Notes under the pieces: generated by a model
Told to the model about the DNA's origin: nothing
Database searches by the model: none
What the model saw: the letters and a program-made list of their open reading frames with translations, nothing else
From: Nostoc paludosum FACHB-159
GTDB taxonomy: Bacteria; Cyanobacteriota; Cyanobacteriia; Cyanobacteriales; Nostocaceae
Assembly (NCBI RefSeq): GCF_014698835.1
Contig: NZ_JACJTU010000038.1
Location: 1 to 64,000 of the forward strand
Direction: 5' to 3'
DNA length: 64,000 nt
Position numbers and translations under genes: made by a program
Shown: positions 16,598 through 26,300 of the stretch, piece after piece
Layout of the letters: each line of letters starts with the position of its first letter
Position numbering within the stretch: position 1 is the first letter of the stretch

Positions 16598-19025
16598 ACT
16601 GAGAAGGTCTGAGCCTATCCCGCCACGATGGTTGTGATGATGAAGAACCTGAAGAACCGGAACTGTTGGCAGGAGATGAGGATCGCCGAGTTCTTCGAGG
16701 TGGAGGAGAATCTGATTCTACTCTTCTATAGCGCCGCCGTGGACGAGATGACTCTGAAGAAGAGTTACTAGAATTTGATTCTTCACTGCTGCGATAACGT
16801 TTTCTCCGTCTTGGGGTATAGTCACTGCTTGATTGCTGTTCTTCTTGATAAGATCTCCTCCTGCTTCTACGCCTCCTAGATGAACCAGTGTTATCTTCAG
16901 AATTTCTATAACTTTCCGATTCTGATTCATCATCATTAGAGGAAAGAGAACGATTGAGCACTTGTTTGGGTTTAATTGACTGTGCTTTGATGGTGCCTTT
17001 GCGACCTTCTAATTTTGGTCGTTTGGGAAACTTTTCTACCGGCATTCCTTCCACGGCTTTTTCCATGAATTCGTGCCAGGTGTAAGCGGCACTACCGCTG
17101 CTGCCATATGTGGGGCGGTTGTTATCGTTACCTAACCAAACCCCTGTCACCATTTGGGGAATGTAACCAATAAACCATAAATCGCGGGCTTCGTCGGAGG
17201 TGCCGGTCTTCCCAGCAACTGGTCTATTACCTAATTGGGCGGCGCCACCAGTACCAGCTTCCACCACGTTGCGTAGCATCCAAGTCATGATAGCGGCGCT
17301 GTCAGCATCAAGAACCCGTTTTGATTTGAAATTAGCTGACCAAATCACTTTGCCTTGGCGGTTAACTATCCGGGTGATACCATGAGGCTCTGTGTGCAAT
17401 CCTTGGGTAGCAAAACTGCCGTAGGCACTGGTCAATTCCAGTAGATTAACTTCATTCGAGCCGAGAGCTAGGGAGTAAGTAGGCTTAAGTTCGGATTTAA
17501 TCCCCATATCATGGGCTAGTTTAATCGTTGGCTTAAAACCTACGTCAATCAACACCTTCACTGCAACGATATTAGTAGAACGGGTGAGGGCATCCCTCAT
17601 GCTCACCGAGCCGCGGAAGCTTTCACTATAGTTTTTCGGTTCGTAGCCGTCTACCACAAAGGGTGCATCCTCATAGGTATCGTAGGGGCTTTTACCACTG
17701 GCGATCGCAGTTGCGTAAACAAATCCTTTAAATGTCGATCCCGGTTGCCGCTGTGCTTGGGTAACGCGATTAAACTGGTTTTTGCCAAAGTCTTTCCCCC
17801 CAACCATTGCCTTGATTTCACCGTTACGGGGATCGATGGCGACCATGGCCGCTTCTTTAAAGTTCTCCCAACGTCCCTGATTTCGCAGGGTTTTGGCAAC
17901 CGCTTCTTCTGCTGCTTTTTGCCAAGTGGGGTTGAGGGTAGTTTCCACCAGTAAACCTCCGGTGGACAACACATCAGCAGAAACGTACTTCGGCAATTCT
18001 TTCTGGATGTAGGTAGTAAAGTAGGGTGACTCTACTTGCAGTCGCTTGGGTACACTGGTTTTCAGGGTTAGTGGTTCTTGGGCGGCTGCTTGCCTTTGTT
18101 CTGGCGTAATAAATTTTTCTTCCTGCATCCGCATTAATACCAGGTTGCGCCGCTGTTTGGCAGCTGCTGGATTCTTGTCTGGGGCGTACAAGCTAGGTGC
18201 AGGAGCTAGTCCAGCAATGGTAGCCATTTCGGCTAGAGAAAGTTGATCTGGGGATTTACTAAAGTATACCCAGGAGGCATCTGCGACACCGTAAGCGCCA
18301 GCTCCCAAATAAACCAAGTTGAGGTAACGCTCTAAAATTTGATCTTTGGTTAATTCTGACTCGATTTTTTGTGCTAGGCGGATTTCCTTGAGTTTGCGCC
18401 AGATTGTCTGCTCTTGTTTCAAAAACAGAATCCGGGCTAGTTGTTGGGTGATGGTGCTACCACCTTCTACCACACCTTGCGATCGCAAATTATTCAAACC
18501 CGCTCTGAGAATACCTTGAGCATCGACTCCATTGTGTTGCTGAAATCTTCTATCTTCTGAGGCTATAAAAGCTTTTTTTAAATTATCTGGTATTTGCTCT
18601 AGCTTTAGCTGTTCTCTAGTGGCTTCACCTTGTTGTTGTAATATGGTACCATCCGCAGCTTTGATGGTCAGTGTTTGTTCTCTAACAACAGCATTGAGTT
18701 CGGCTTTATCTGGCAAGGTGCGATCTATTACACTGACGCCATAGATCGAGGCAAGTATCCCACCACCCACACCTAGTCCTGCCCAAAACCAGAGCCGACG
18801 ATAGATTGGTTTATTCCTAGTTGCCCGTTCGGCCCTCATTCTTGATGGTAAAATTTTCATTTTGCTCAGTAACTGCCTCGCCTGTGGCACATGTGCTGGT
18901 GGTAAGCTTTCATTTGTTGCGGATTCCTCGTGTCGATGATGATTACCAGGTGGCAATCGTGGTTCTTTGTTAGAGCCACTCAAATTACTTGGTCTTGGTT
19001 TGAACCAGGAGGTCAGCTTCCCCAC
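16596..19025 (-). CDS. Class A penicillin-binding protein (PBP1A family)
   Basis: An 809-residue bifunctional peptidoglycan synthase. The cytoplasmic N-terminus (1-75) is basic; the single membrane anchor is at 79-99. The GT51 glycosyltransferase domain (about 130-310) carries catalytic E157 in ASEDRRF. The transpeptidase domain (about 390-640) carries S430-TFK433, S483-TN485 and K606-TGT609. The last 160 residues are rich in Ser, Arg and Glu, a likely disordered tail. The GTG at 19025 is supported by GAGGA 7 nt upstream. It acts in the periplasm on lipid II and nascent glycan strands. Confidence 0.93.
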   Translation of the reverse strand: MGKLTSWFKPRPSNLSGSNKEPRLPPGNHHRHEESATNESLPPAHVPQARQLLSKMKILPSRMRAERATRNKPIYRRLWFWAGLGVGGGILASIYGVSVIDRTLPDKAELNAVVREQTLTIKAADGTILQQQGEATREQLKLEQIPDNLKKAFIASEDRRFQQHNGVDAQGILRAGLNNLRSQGVVEGGSTITQQLARILFLKQEQTIWRKLKEIRLAQKIESELTKDQILERYLNLVYLGAGAYGVADASWVYFSKSPDQLSLAEMATIAGLAPAPSLYAPDKNPAAAKQRRNLVLMRMQEEKFITPEQRQAAAQEPLTLKTSVPKRLQVESPYFTTYIQKELPKYVSADVLSTGGLLVETTLNPTWQKAAEEAVAKTLRNQGRWENFKEAAMVAIDPRNGEIKAMVGGKDFGKNQFNRVTQAQRQPGSTFKGFVYATAIASGKSPYDTYEDAPFVVDGYEPKNYSESFRGSVSMRDALTRSTNIVAVKVLIDVGFKPTIKLAHDMGIKSELKPTYSLALGSNEVNLLELTSAYGSFATQGLHTEPHGITRIVNRQGKVIWSANFKSKRVLDADSAAIMTWMLRNVVEAGTGGAAQLGNRPVAGKTGTSDEARDLWFIGYIPQMVTGVWLGNDNNRPTYGSSGSAAYTWHEFMEKAVEGMPVEKFPKRPKLEGRKGTIKAQSIKPKQVLNRSLSSNDDESESESYRNSEDNTGSSRRRRSRRRSYQEEQQSSSDYTPRRRKRYRSSEESNSSNSSSESSRPRRRYRRVESDSPPPRRTRRSSSPANSSGSSGSSSSQPSWRDRLRPSQ

Positions 19026-19381
19026 ATCAGTTCCTCGATCGAAGTAGTAGTAACTACTTAACCACCATCAATAAGCTTTGGGGTTATAGCACCACATTGT
19101 GTTAGTATACTATCCTATTAATAATTAACTTAATTCACTATTAAGAAGAATTCAAAACTCAGACTAAAGAAGTATTTTTTTATACAAATAAACAATTCTA
19201 ACTCGATAAGCCGAAGGGCTGGTATATTGAAACTTATAAAAAATATCCAATGTTCCCCTGGGGTGGACATCTTGTCCGCCCTTAGTTACGGCCAGGCCAG
19301 ACGCCCAACCCACAAATAGTGGTAATTTATTGCCAATCGGTGAGTGTTGGCGACCGACTGATGAATGCTTGTTGAAAAATA
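19026..19381. other. Divergent promoter region between the PBP gene and folK
   Basis: A 356-bp gap. It contains a G/C-rich hairpin near 19260-19281 (GGGTGGACA / TGTCCGCCC, one wobble pair) and A/T-rich DNA near 19100-19190 that may hold the PBP promoter. No gene seen. Confidence 0.4.
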
Positions 19382-20014
19382 ATGTTTTTTCGATTTAATG
19401 AATTGGGTTTTGTCAAAATACTGCAAGATTCAAAAGTCTTCGGAATATCAAAACTATTGAAATTTAGGCAAACAGCTGCGGGGGAGCATCCGCAAAAACA
19501 ATCCCAAAACGGCCACAATACGGTAAAGCGTGCTAAAACCGCCCTTGCCCTTGGTAGTAATATGGGAGATTCCCAGGCAATTTTAGAAGCAGCGATCGCA
19601 ACTTTAGCTCAAACCCCAGGCATTTTTCTAGAAGCAAAATCCAATTGGTATAAAACCAAAGCCCTGGGGCCACCACAGCCAGACTACTTAAACGGGTGCG
19701 TCACATTGCAAGTCGAAATGCTACCCCAGGAGTTATTAGAAAATTTACTCAAAATCGAACGGCAATTTGGGCGCGTGCGTCAAGAACGGTGGGGGCCACG
19801 AACCCTGGACTTAGATTTGTTATTATATGATGACTTTATTGTCGATACACCAAATCTCCAAATCCCTCATCCTGAAATGCGGGATCGCGCTTTTGTATTG
19901 GTACCACTTGCGGAAATCGCCTCAGATTGGGTAGAACCTGTTTCTGGGCGTGTCATTAAAGAACTGCTCAAAGAGGTAGACTGTTCAGGTGTACATTTAT
20001 TGGTGGGCAATTAA
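19382..20014 (+). CDS. folK: HPPK, 2-amino-4-hydroxy-6-hydroxymethyldihydropteridine pyrophosphokinase
   Basis: The enzyme transfers pyrophosphate from ATP to 6-hydroxymethyl-dihydropterin in folate synthesis. The HPPK domain begins at ALALGSNMGDS (about residue 53) and contains the signature RWGPRTLDLDLLLYDD near residue 140 and IPHPEMRDRAFVLVPLAEI near 165. The frame starts at an ATG at 19382, giving 210 residues with about 45 extra N-terminal residues; no later ATG or GTG precedes the domain, and no ribosome binding site supports 19382, so the true start is uncertain. Confidence 0.9.
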   Translation: MFFRFNELGFVKILQDSKVFGISKLLKFRQTAAGEHPQKQSQNGHNTVKRAKTALALGSNMGDSQAILEAAIATLAQTPGIFLEAKSNWYKTKALGPPQPDYLNGCVTLQVEMLPQELLENLLKIERQFGRVRQERWGPRTLDLDLLLYDDFIVDTPNLQIPHPEMRDRAFVLVPLAEIASDWVEPVSGRVIKELLKEVDCSGVHLLVGN

Positions 20015-20487
20015 AATTACCATCCATAAACGTCAGCAATTGGTTTTGAAATTGCACAGTCGCTCATACTTTTGAGCGTTGACGGTTAACAGCCAATACA
20101 AAAAGATGTGCTGCGTTAAATGTTATCGGCAGCTTACAACAGTGCTAATTTTAGCTCTTTATTGCAAAACTTTGCGGATTGTATAGCCAGAAGTTGTAAA
20201 ATATAGATATATTCCCACAGGTAATCACTTAATTCTAAAAAGGTGAAACTCTTAATCTAGTTTGCAAAAAGTACGAATTCTGTAGCTTCTTCCTTCATTA
20301 ACCTCTAGTCTAAAAATAGCGAGGTAATCAAACCAGGAATTTGTCAACAAAAGTAGTTCTGACTGCATTCTTGAAATTAGATAGAAGTTGTATCTTTCAG
20401 CCATGAAACTAAAACTTCTAAACTAATGAAATTGGATATTTGTCCATATAATTTTCAACTATTTACTGATAATTCAGATTTTTTACT
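20015..20487. other. Intergenic region between folK and the Nudix gene
   Basis: About 470 bp, A/T-rich, with no frame longer than a few tens of codons that looks real. GCTCATACTTTTGAGC near 20073 forms a short hairpin that could end the folK transcript. I recognise no RNA gene. Confidence 0.4.
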
Positions 20488-21036
20488 ATGCCATTAGGTA
20501 GAGAATTACCACAACTGTTGAAACAACGCTTGTTTCATAAAGGACGCAAGTTTGATTTTGAAGTTAATCGCTTACGCTTACCCAACAAATCAGAAGGAGA
20601 ATGGGAGTGTATTCGCCATCCTGGCGGCGCTTTAGCTGTGCCTGTGACACCAGAAGGTAAACTTGTACTCGTGCGCCAGTATCGTTTTGCAATTCAAGGA
20701 CGGATACTAGAATTTCCGGCGGGAACCCTAGAACGCAACGAAGATCCTTTAGAAACGGTACAACGGGAAATTCAGGAAGAAACTGGCTATAGTGCCCAAA
20801 AATGGCACAAACTAGGAGAATTTTTTCTAGCGCCTGGTTATTCTGATGAAATTATTTATGCTTTTCTGGCTCAAGATTTAGAAAAGCTGGAAACTCCACC
20901 ACCTCAAGATGGAGACGAGGATATGGAAACTGTATTGTTGACTCCGGAAGAATTAGAAAAAGCTATTCTGGATGGAGAATCGGTAGACGCTAAATCAATC
21001 TCTAGCTTTTTTCTGGCGCGTCCATTTTTAGTGTAG
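20488..21036 (+). CDS. Nudix hydrolase, ADP-ribose pyrophosphatase-like
   Basis: A 182-residue Nudix protein. The Nudix box is complete: G79 to G100 with the pattern G-x5-E-x7-REIQEETG. The flanking ILEFPAGTLE and a C-terminal acidic helix are typical of ADP-ribose pyrophosphatases of the NudF type, which release AMP and ribose 5-phosphate from ADP-ribose. It lies directly upstream of a broken ADP-ribosylglycohydrolase gene (7 bp gap), which suggests a former two-gene ADP-ribose salvage operon. Confidence 0.85.
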   Translation: MPLGRELPQLLKQRLFHKGRKFDFEVNRLRLPNKSEGEWECIRHPGGALAVPVTPEGKLVLVRQYRFAIQGRILEFPAGTLERNEDPLETVQREIQEETGYSAQKWHKLGEFFLAPGYSDEIIYAFLAQDLEKLETPPPQDGDEDMETVLLTPEELEKAILDGESVDAKSISSFFLARPFLV

Positions 21037-21058
21037 TACCAATATGTTGCTAGAGTTA

Positions 21059-21087
21059 GCGATGCCTACGGCAGGCTACGCCTACGC
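21059..21087. repeat. Dispersed 29-bp palindromic repeat, copy in DraG 5' end
   Basis: A copy of the GCGATGCCTACGGC-GGCTACGCCTACGC repeat. It sits in frame after the fifth codon of the broken ADP-ribosylglycohydrolase gene and is followed by a natural-looking DAYGAGFEYA. Other copies are at 21757-21785, 30947-30975 and 49440-49468. Confidence 0.75.
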
Positions 21088-21756
21088 AGATGCCTACGGT
21101 GCAGGCTTTGAATATGCTGACGAAATGCTCGTTAACAACGATTTGAGTCGATACGTGCAACACCCACGTTTTCGACTCATTCCTGGCAACTACACTGAGG
21201 ATACCCAGATGAGCATTGCCATCCCTGAAGTGATTGTTGTTCAAGCACCGTGGACGCCAGAAGTTTTAGCCGAAAGTTTTGTTAGAGCTTTTAAACGCGA
21301 TCCCCGGCTAGGTTATGCAAGAAACTTTTATAATTTTCTCTTAGAGAAATCCAAAATGGGGAAGAATTTATTACAAAAATTCGCCCAGACAGTGACAAAA
21401 GCGGTGCAGCGATGCGTGCCGCACCCATTGGCATTTATCACACACCAGAAAAAGTCATCGAAGCGGCAACAATTCAAGCCGCCATTACTCACAATACACC
21501 AGATGGAATCAACGCCGCTGTTGCCGCAGCCTTGATGTCACATTACTTTATCTATCGACTGGGGCCAAAACGCAAATTAGGCAAGTTTTTAGAAGCTTAT
21601 GTATCTGGGCAGTGGTCTAAAGCGTGGCAAGGTGAAGTAAAATCCAAAGGCTGGATGAGTGTCAGAGCAGCCATCACTGCCGTCATGCGAAATGACAGTA
21701 TGAGCCAACTGTTACAACATTGCATCGCTTTTAGCGGTGATGTGGATACAGTGGCA

Positions 21757-21785
21757 GCGATGTCTACGACGGGCTACGCCTACAC
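21757..21785. repeat. Dispersed 29-bp palindromic repeat, copy in DraG 3' part
   Basis: A second copy (GCGATGTCTACGAC-GGGCTACGCCTACAC) lies between GDVDTVAAM and LAAGSCSEEI, which are contiguous in ordinary members of the family. It inserts about eight codons next to the metal site. Confidence 0.75.
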
Positions 21786-21920
21786 ACTAGCCGCTGGTTC
21801 TTGTAGCGAAGAAATTACCAAGACATCCCCAACCATCTCATCACAGGTTTAGAAAATGGGGCTTACGGTCGAGATTACCTCATTGGGCTAGATCGACAGC
21901 TAATGAGTTTAGTCATTTAA

Positions 21921-22221
21921 GAACAAATTTAGCTTTTAAAATCTACGGCTTTCCGATAAAATTACAGTATTGAAGATAGACTAAAGCTATCTAGCCCTGT
22001 TAAAGTTACTTATAAAATCTTACTTCAGGCAATAAAATGTCTGCGTTCTCATATCAGAGATAAATTTTATTTTTTTATTTAACATAGGAAACGCCTACCC
22101 AAACATTTACTAAAGTCAAATAAAAATTGACTTAGAGCCAAACTTATAAGAGCATGACGACAAGAAGCATACAACTACGAAATATGTGTCTGTATGCAAG
22201 ACGCATAAATGTTTCAGGTAA
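21921..22221. other. A/T-rich intergenic region upstream of the SPFH gene
   Basis: About 300 bp with runs of A and T and no recognisable gene, hairpin with T-run or repeat. It presumably carries the promoter for the SPFH gene. Confidence 0.35.
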
Positions 22222-23031
22222 ATGACAAAAAATACAAATTTTAACCGTGCTGGTAAACTGACTGCTCTTTTGTTCTTGATAACTCTCTTGCTCACGCCTT
22301 GCGTAATTGTAAATGCAGGAGAACGTGGCGTATTAATGAAATTTGGCGAAGTCCAAAACCAGATATTAGGAGAAGGAATACACTTTATTATTCCTGTATA
22401 CAATACTGTTAAAAAATTGAGTGTTAGAGTCCAAAAGCAGGAAATTTCTGCGGAGGCTTCTTCCAAAGACTTACAAAATGTTTTTACAGATGTGGCTCTA
22501 AATTGGCATATTATTCCTCAGGAAGTAAATGCCATTTTTCAAGAGATTGGAGATGAGCAAAATGTTATTGACCGAATTATCAATCCAGCAGTTGAAGAAA
22601 TATTAAAAGCCGTCATGGCAAAGTATACTGCTGAAGAAATTATTACTAAACGAGGAGAAGTTAAAGCTGAAGTAGATAATGCATTAACTACACGCCTCAA
22701 TAGTTATCACGTTTCAGTTGATGATATTTCTTTAGTGCATGTACATTTTTCAGAAAGATTTAGCGAGGCTGTAGAAGCAAAACAAATTGCCGAGCAAGAA
22801 GCAAAAAGAGCAGAGTTTATTGCTTTAAAAGCAACGAAAGAAGCTGAAGCACAAGTTAATCTAGCAGTAGGAGAGGCTGAAGTACATAGATTATTACGTA
22901 ACGGACTAACTCCACAAATATTACAAAGGCAAGCAATACAAAAATGGGATGGTAAGCTGCCGTTAATTGTCAGTAAAGATGCTCCAAAATTAATGAATAT
23001 AGGTGAATTTCTAAAATTCAATCAAAATTGA
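22222..23031 (+). CDS. SPFH/prohibitin family membrane protein
   Basis: A 269-residue protein with an N-terminal membrane segment (about residues 12-30, LTALLFLITLLLTPCVIV) followed by the SPFH/band 7 domain (about 31-200): GERGVLMKFGEVQNQILGEGIHF, then RVQKQEISAEASSKDLQNVFTDVALNW. A charged helical stretch with EAKQIAEQEAKRAEFIALKA (about 190-215) is the usual coiled-coil assembly region. Prohibitin-like proteins form large membrane rings that scaffold proteases such as FtsH. It stands alone. Start is an ATG with AGG 4 nt before. Confidence 0.88.
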   Translation: MTKNTNFNRAGKLTALLFLITLLLTPCVIVNAGERGVLMKFGEVQNQILGEGIHFIIPVYNTVKKLSVRVQKQEISAEASSKDLQNVFTDVALNWHIIPQEVNAIFQEIGDEQNVIDRIINPAVEEILKAVMAKYTAEEIITKRGEVKAEVDNALTTRLNSYHVSVDDISLVHVHFSERFSEAVEAKQIAEQEAKRAEFIALKATKEAEAQVNLAVGEAEVHRLLRNGLTPQILQRQAIQKWDGKLPLIVSKDAPKLMNIGEFLKFNQN

Positions 23032-23391
23032 AATTACTTTTGGCGAAAAATCTCATAATTTCAGAATTTAGAACTAATCCAGTCTGATTCTTATATCAGA
23101 TATAGCTTGAAAATAATGATTGTTGACTGAGAACTGGGAAAAAATATTTTTCTGCCATATTTGTGTGATTTATCGCATAAGCACCTGGCTTGAAAATAGG
23201 GAATGGAGACTGGGAAAGCAAGATTTCGCTCCATTCCTTGTGTTATTTATTACATTAGTGTTTAAATGGAAAATGAGACATTAGTCGCTGGAGTAGGACT
23301 AAAGAGATGTTCGTGTTATTATTGTGTAATTTATTACATTTAATTTTTGATTTCTGATTCAGTTTGATTAAAAATTAATTTGATTCCTGAT
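23032..23391. other. Intergenic region with a 9-bp hairpin and TGTGT-ATTTATTACAT repeats
   Basis: GGAATGGAG at 23200-23208 pairs with CTCCATTCC at 23229-23237. Three related motifs of the form TGTG(T)TATTTATTACAT occur near 23162, 23240 and 23323, spaced about 80 bp apart; they could be transcription factor sites for the downstream kinase gene. No gene seen. Confidence 0.45.
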
Positions 23392-26300
23392 ATGGATGCT
23401 CAAAAAATCATAATTTTGTTAGTTGATGATAACTTAGAGAATTTAGATTTTTTATCAGATATCCTTCAAGGTCAAGGTTATCAAGTGCAAAGTCTTAGTT
23501 CTGGAAAATTGGCGATCGATAAAGCGATCGCTTCTCCTCCTGATTTGATTTTGCTAAATGTTATGCTGCCAGACATGGATAGTTACCAAGTTTGCCATGA
23601 CTTGAAAAATCACCAAAAAACTCAAAATGTGGCGCTAATTTTTTTTGGCGCTTCAGATGAATTATTTGCACAATCTCAGGTATTTAGTTTTAACGAAATT
23701 GATTGTATTACTCAACCATTCAAAACTCAAGAAGTTTTATTACGCGTACAAAATCAACTGACTATCCAAAGGTTAAAAAAACAGTTAAAACAAGAAATTC
23801 AAGAACGTCAATGTCTACAATTTGAGTTAAATATTCGCAAGAGACAAACGCAAGATATCTTACCAGAAATTAGCGTTAGCAAAGATTTAACAACAAATTT
23901 TAAAATAGTAGAAGAAAGTGCGATTAAGCTCCGCACTCATAACTTAGTACTAACACGATTAGCGCAAAATCAAACCCTTTATCAGGGTGACTTAAAAGCA
24001 GCCTTGAATGCAATTACAGAAACTGCTACCCAAAATATTGGGGTGGAGCGAGCCAGTATTTGGCTATATGACGATAAAAGGACGAAAATCCAATGTATGG
24101 ACTTATTTCAAGCGAGTCTGGATCGACATAGCGAAGGAGTTTGCTTATCAGCAGCAGACTATCCAGCTTATTTTACAGCTTTGCAACAAGACCAGATAAT
24201 TGCCGCTGATAATGCCCACATCGATCCCAGAACGAAAGAATTTTCGGCGTCTTACTCAAAATTAAACATTACTTCCATACTCGATACCCCAGTCAGGCTG
24301 GAGGGAAAAACAGTAGGAGTTTTATGTCTGGAAGCGGTGGGGGGTGTTCATTCTTGGACATTAGAAGACCAAAATTTCGCTCGTTCTTTGGGTAATTTAG
24401 TTTCTTTAGTACTGGAAGTACGCTCTCGCCAACGTGCAGAAGCAGCGCGACGCGCTTCTGAAAAAAAGTTAGCATCAGCTTTTCGGTCATCTCCTGACCC
24501 CATTGCCTTAATTACCGTTCCTGACAAACGCTATATCGAAGTTAACGACAGCTTTTGTCGGTTTTTTGGTTATTCTCGCTCTCAAGTTCTCCATCGCACC
24601 GATGAAGAATTGAATATTTGGGTGAATCCAGAAGAATATAATCTTGTCACCTACACCCTGCAACAAACTAAAGCCATTCGCAACCACGAAGTTGATTTCC
24701 GCATTTCTTCGGGAGAAATTAGGACAACCTTATTTAGTGCGGAAATGATCGACATCGACGGACAATGGTATGTACTGGGCACCGCCAAAGATATTACTGA
24801 ACGCAAACAAGCAGAAAATGAAAGCCGTTTGCTGCTGTTGACAACCCAAGCCATCACTCGCGCCAGCGATGTTAACAACGCCTTAAGAGTGGTTTTGCGT
24901 TTAATTTGTCAGACCATCGGTTGGGATTTTGGTGAGGCCTGGATACCCAATGAAGATAACACCGTTTTAGAACACAGTCTGGGTTGGTATGCAGAGGAAG
25001 ACAGCTTAGAAGAATTCTGCCGTCAGAGCAAAACTGTTACATTTGGTTTCGGAGTGGGACTACCAGGGCGAGTTTGGCACAAGCAGGAGCCAGAATGGAT
25101 AGAAGATGTTTCCCAAGTATCACAGCCGATTTTTTTGCGATCGCTACAAGCTGCAAAGGTCGGATTAAAAGCTGGTTTTGGCGTTCCCATATTGGCTGGT
25201 AACCAAGTATTAGCTGTTTTAGTGTTTTTTAAACGTAGTCCAGTATTAGTAGACCGGCGTTTGCTTCTATTGGTGAGTGCTGTTGCTGCTCAGTTGGGTG
25301 GGTTAATTGAACGCAAACGCGTTGAACAAGAACTGGGTTTAGCAAACGAACGTCTACAGTATCTCCTCACTTCTAGTCCTGTAGTGATTTATAGCAGCAA
25401 AACATCAGGAGACTTTAGCACTACTTTTATTAGTAAGAATGTTAGAGCAATGGTTGGCTACGAAGCCGCCGAATTTATTGAGAATCCTAATTTTTGGCTT
25501 GAACGCGTCCACCCAGAAGATATGGAACTGGTCTCAAGAAAATTTAGCCGGCTAGTTGAGCAAGAATACAATTCTTATGAGTATCGGTGGTTACACGCTG
25601 ACGGAACTTATCACTGGTTCTACGAAAAGATGAGGTTAATTCGTGACGAAGCTGATGAGCCAATAGAATGCGTTGGTTATTGGGCAGATATTAGCGATCG
25701 CAAGCTAGCAGAATTCGCTGTCCAAGAAGGTAGACAACGATATCAACTTTTAGCAGAAGCTTCGCCAGCTTGTATATTCTATACTGATTTAGATGGCAAT
25801 ATCTTATACTTTAATCAACGCTGGAGTGAAATTACTGGTTGCACCGTTAAAGAATCTCTGGGCACAGGTTGGTTAAATGCTGTGCATCCTGATGACGTAG
25901 AAAAACTGTTAATAGCGTGGAATCAAGCAACAATATCCGGTAGCAATTATAAGCACGAACATCGCTTCTGCCATAAGAATGGCGCCATCGTCTGGGTAAT
26001 TTGTCAAGCTTTGCCAGAATTTGCAGAGGATGGAGAAATTAAAGGCTATATCGGTATGATTACTGACATTACCGAGAGAAAATTGGCAGAAGAAGCCTTG
26101 CGTGAGAGTGCAGAAAGGGAAAGAGCGATCGCCCAAGTCATTCAAAGGATGCGCCAAACACTGGATTTAGAGACTATATTTGCAGCCACAACCCAAGAAT
26201 TACGGCAAGTACTGAATTGCGATCGGGTTGCTGTCTATCGTTTCAATCCTAACTGGAGCGGCAAATTTATCTCTGAGTCAGTAGCAGACGGTTGGATTTC

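Larger units (their letters stand above)
21044..21920 (+). pseudogene. Broken ADP-ribosylglycohydrolase (DraG family) gene
   Basis: Three reading frames together spell one DraG-family protein. Frame 1 (from 21044) has GNYTEDTQMSIAI, the metal-binding segment. The frame then shifts near 21375, in an A-run, to one reading RPDSDKSGAAMRAAPIG. It continues through GDVDTVAAM, with the second metal-binding Asp pair, and shifts again near 21820 to a frame ending GLENGAYGRDYLIGLD at 21920. Each shift equals one missing A. Two dispersed repeats interrupt the protein, adding MPTAGYAYA near the start and STTGYAYT after GDVDTVAAM. It is most likely a pseudogene; sequencing errors in A-runs would be the alternative. 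Confidence 0.8.

Noticed and set aside
16718-16936. Asn/Gln/Val-rich frame within the PBP tail
   Set aside because: It is a shadow of the Arg/Ser-rich coding tail of the penicillin-binding protein.
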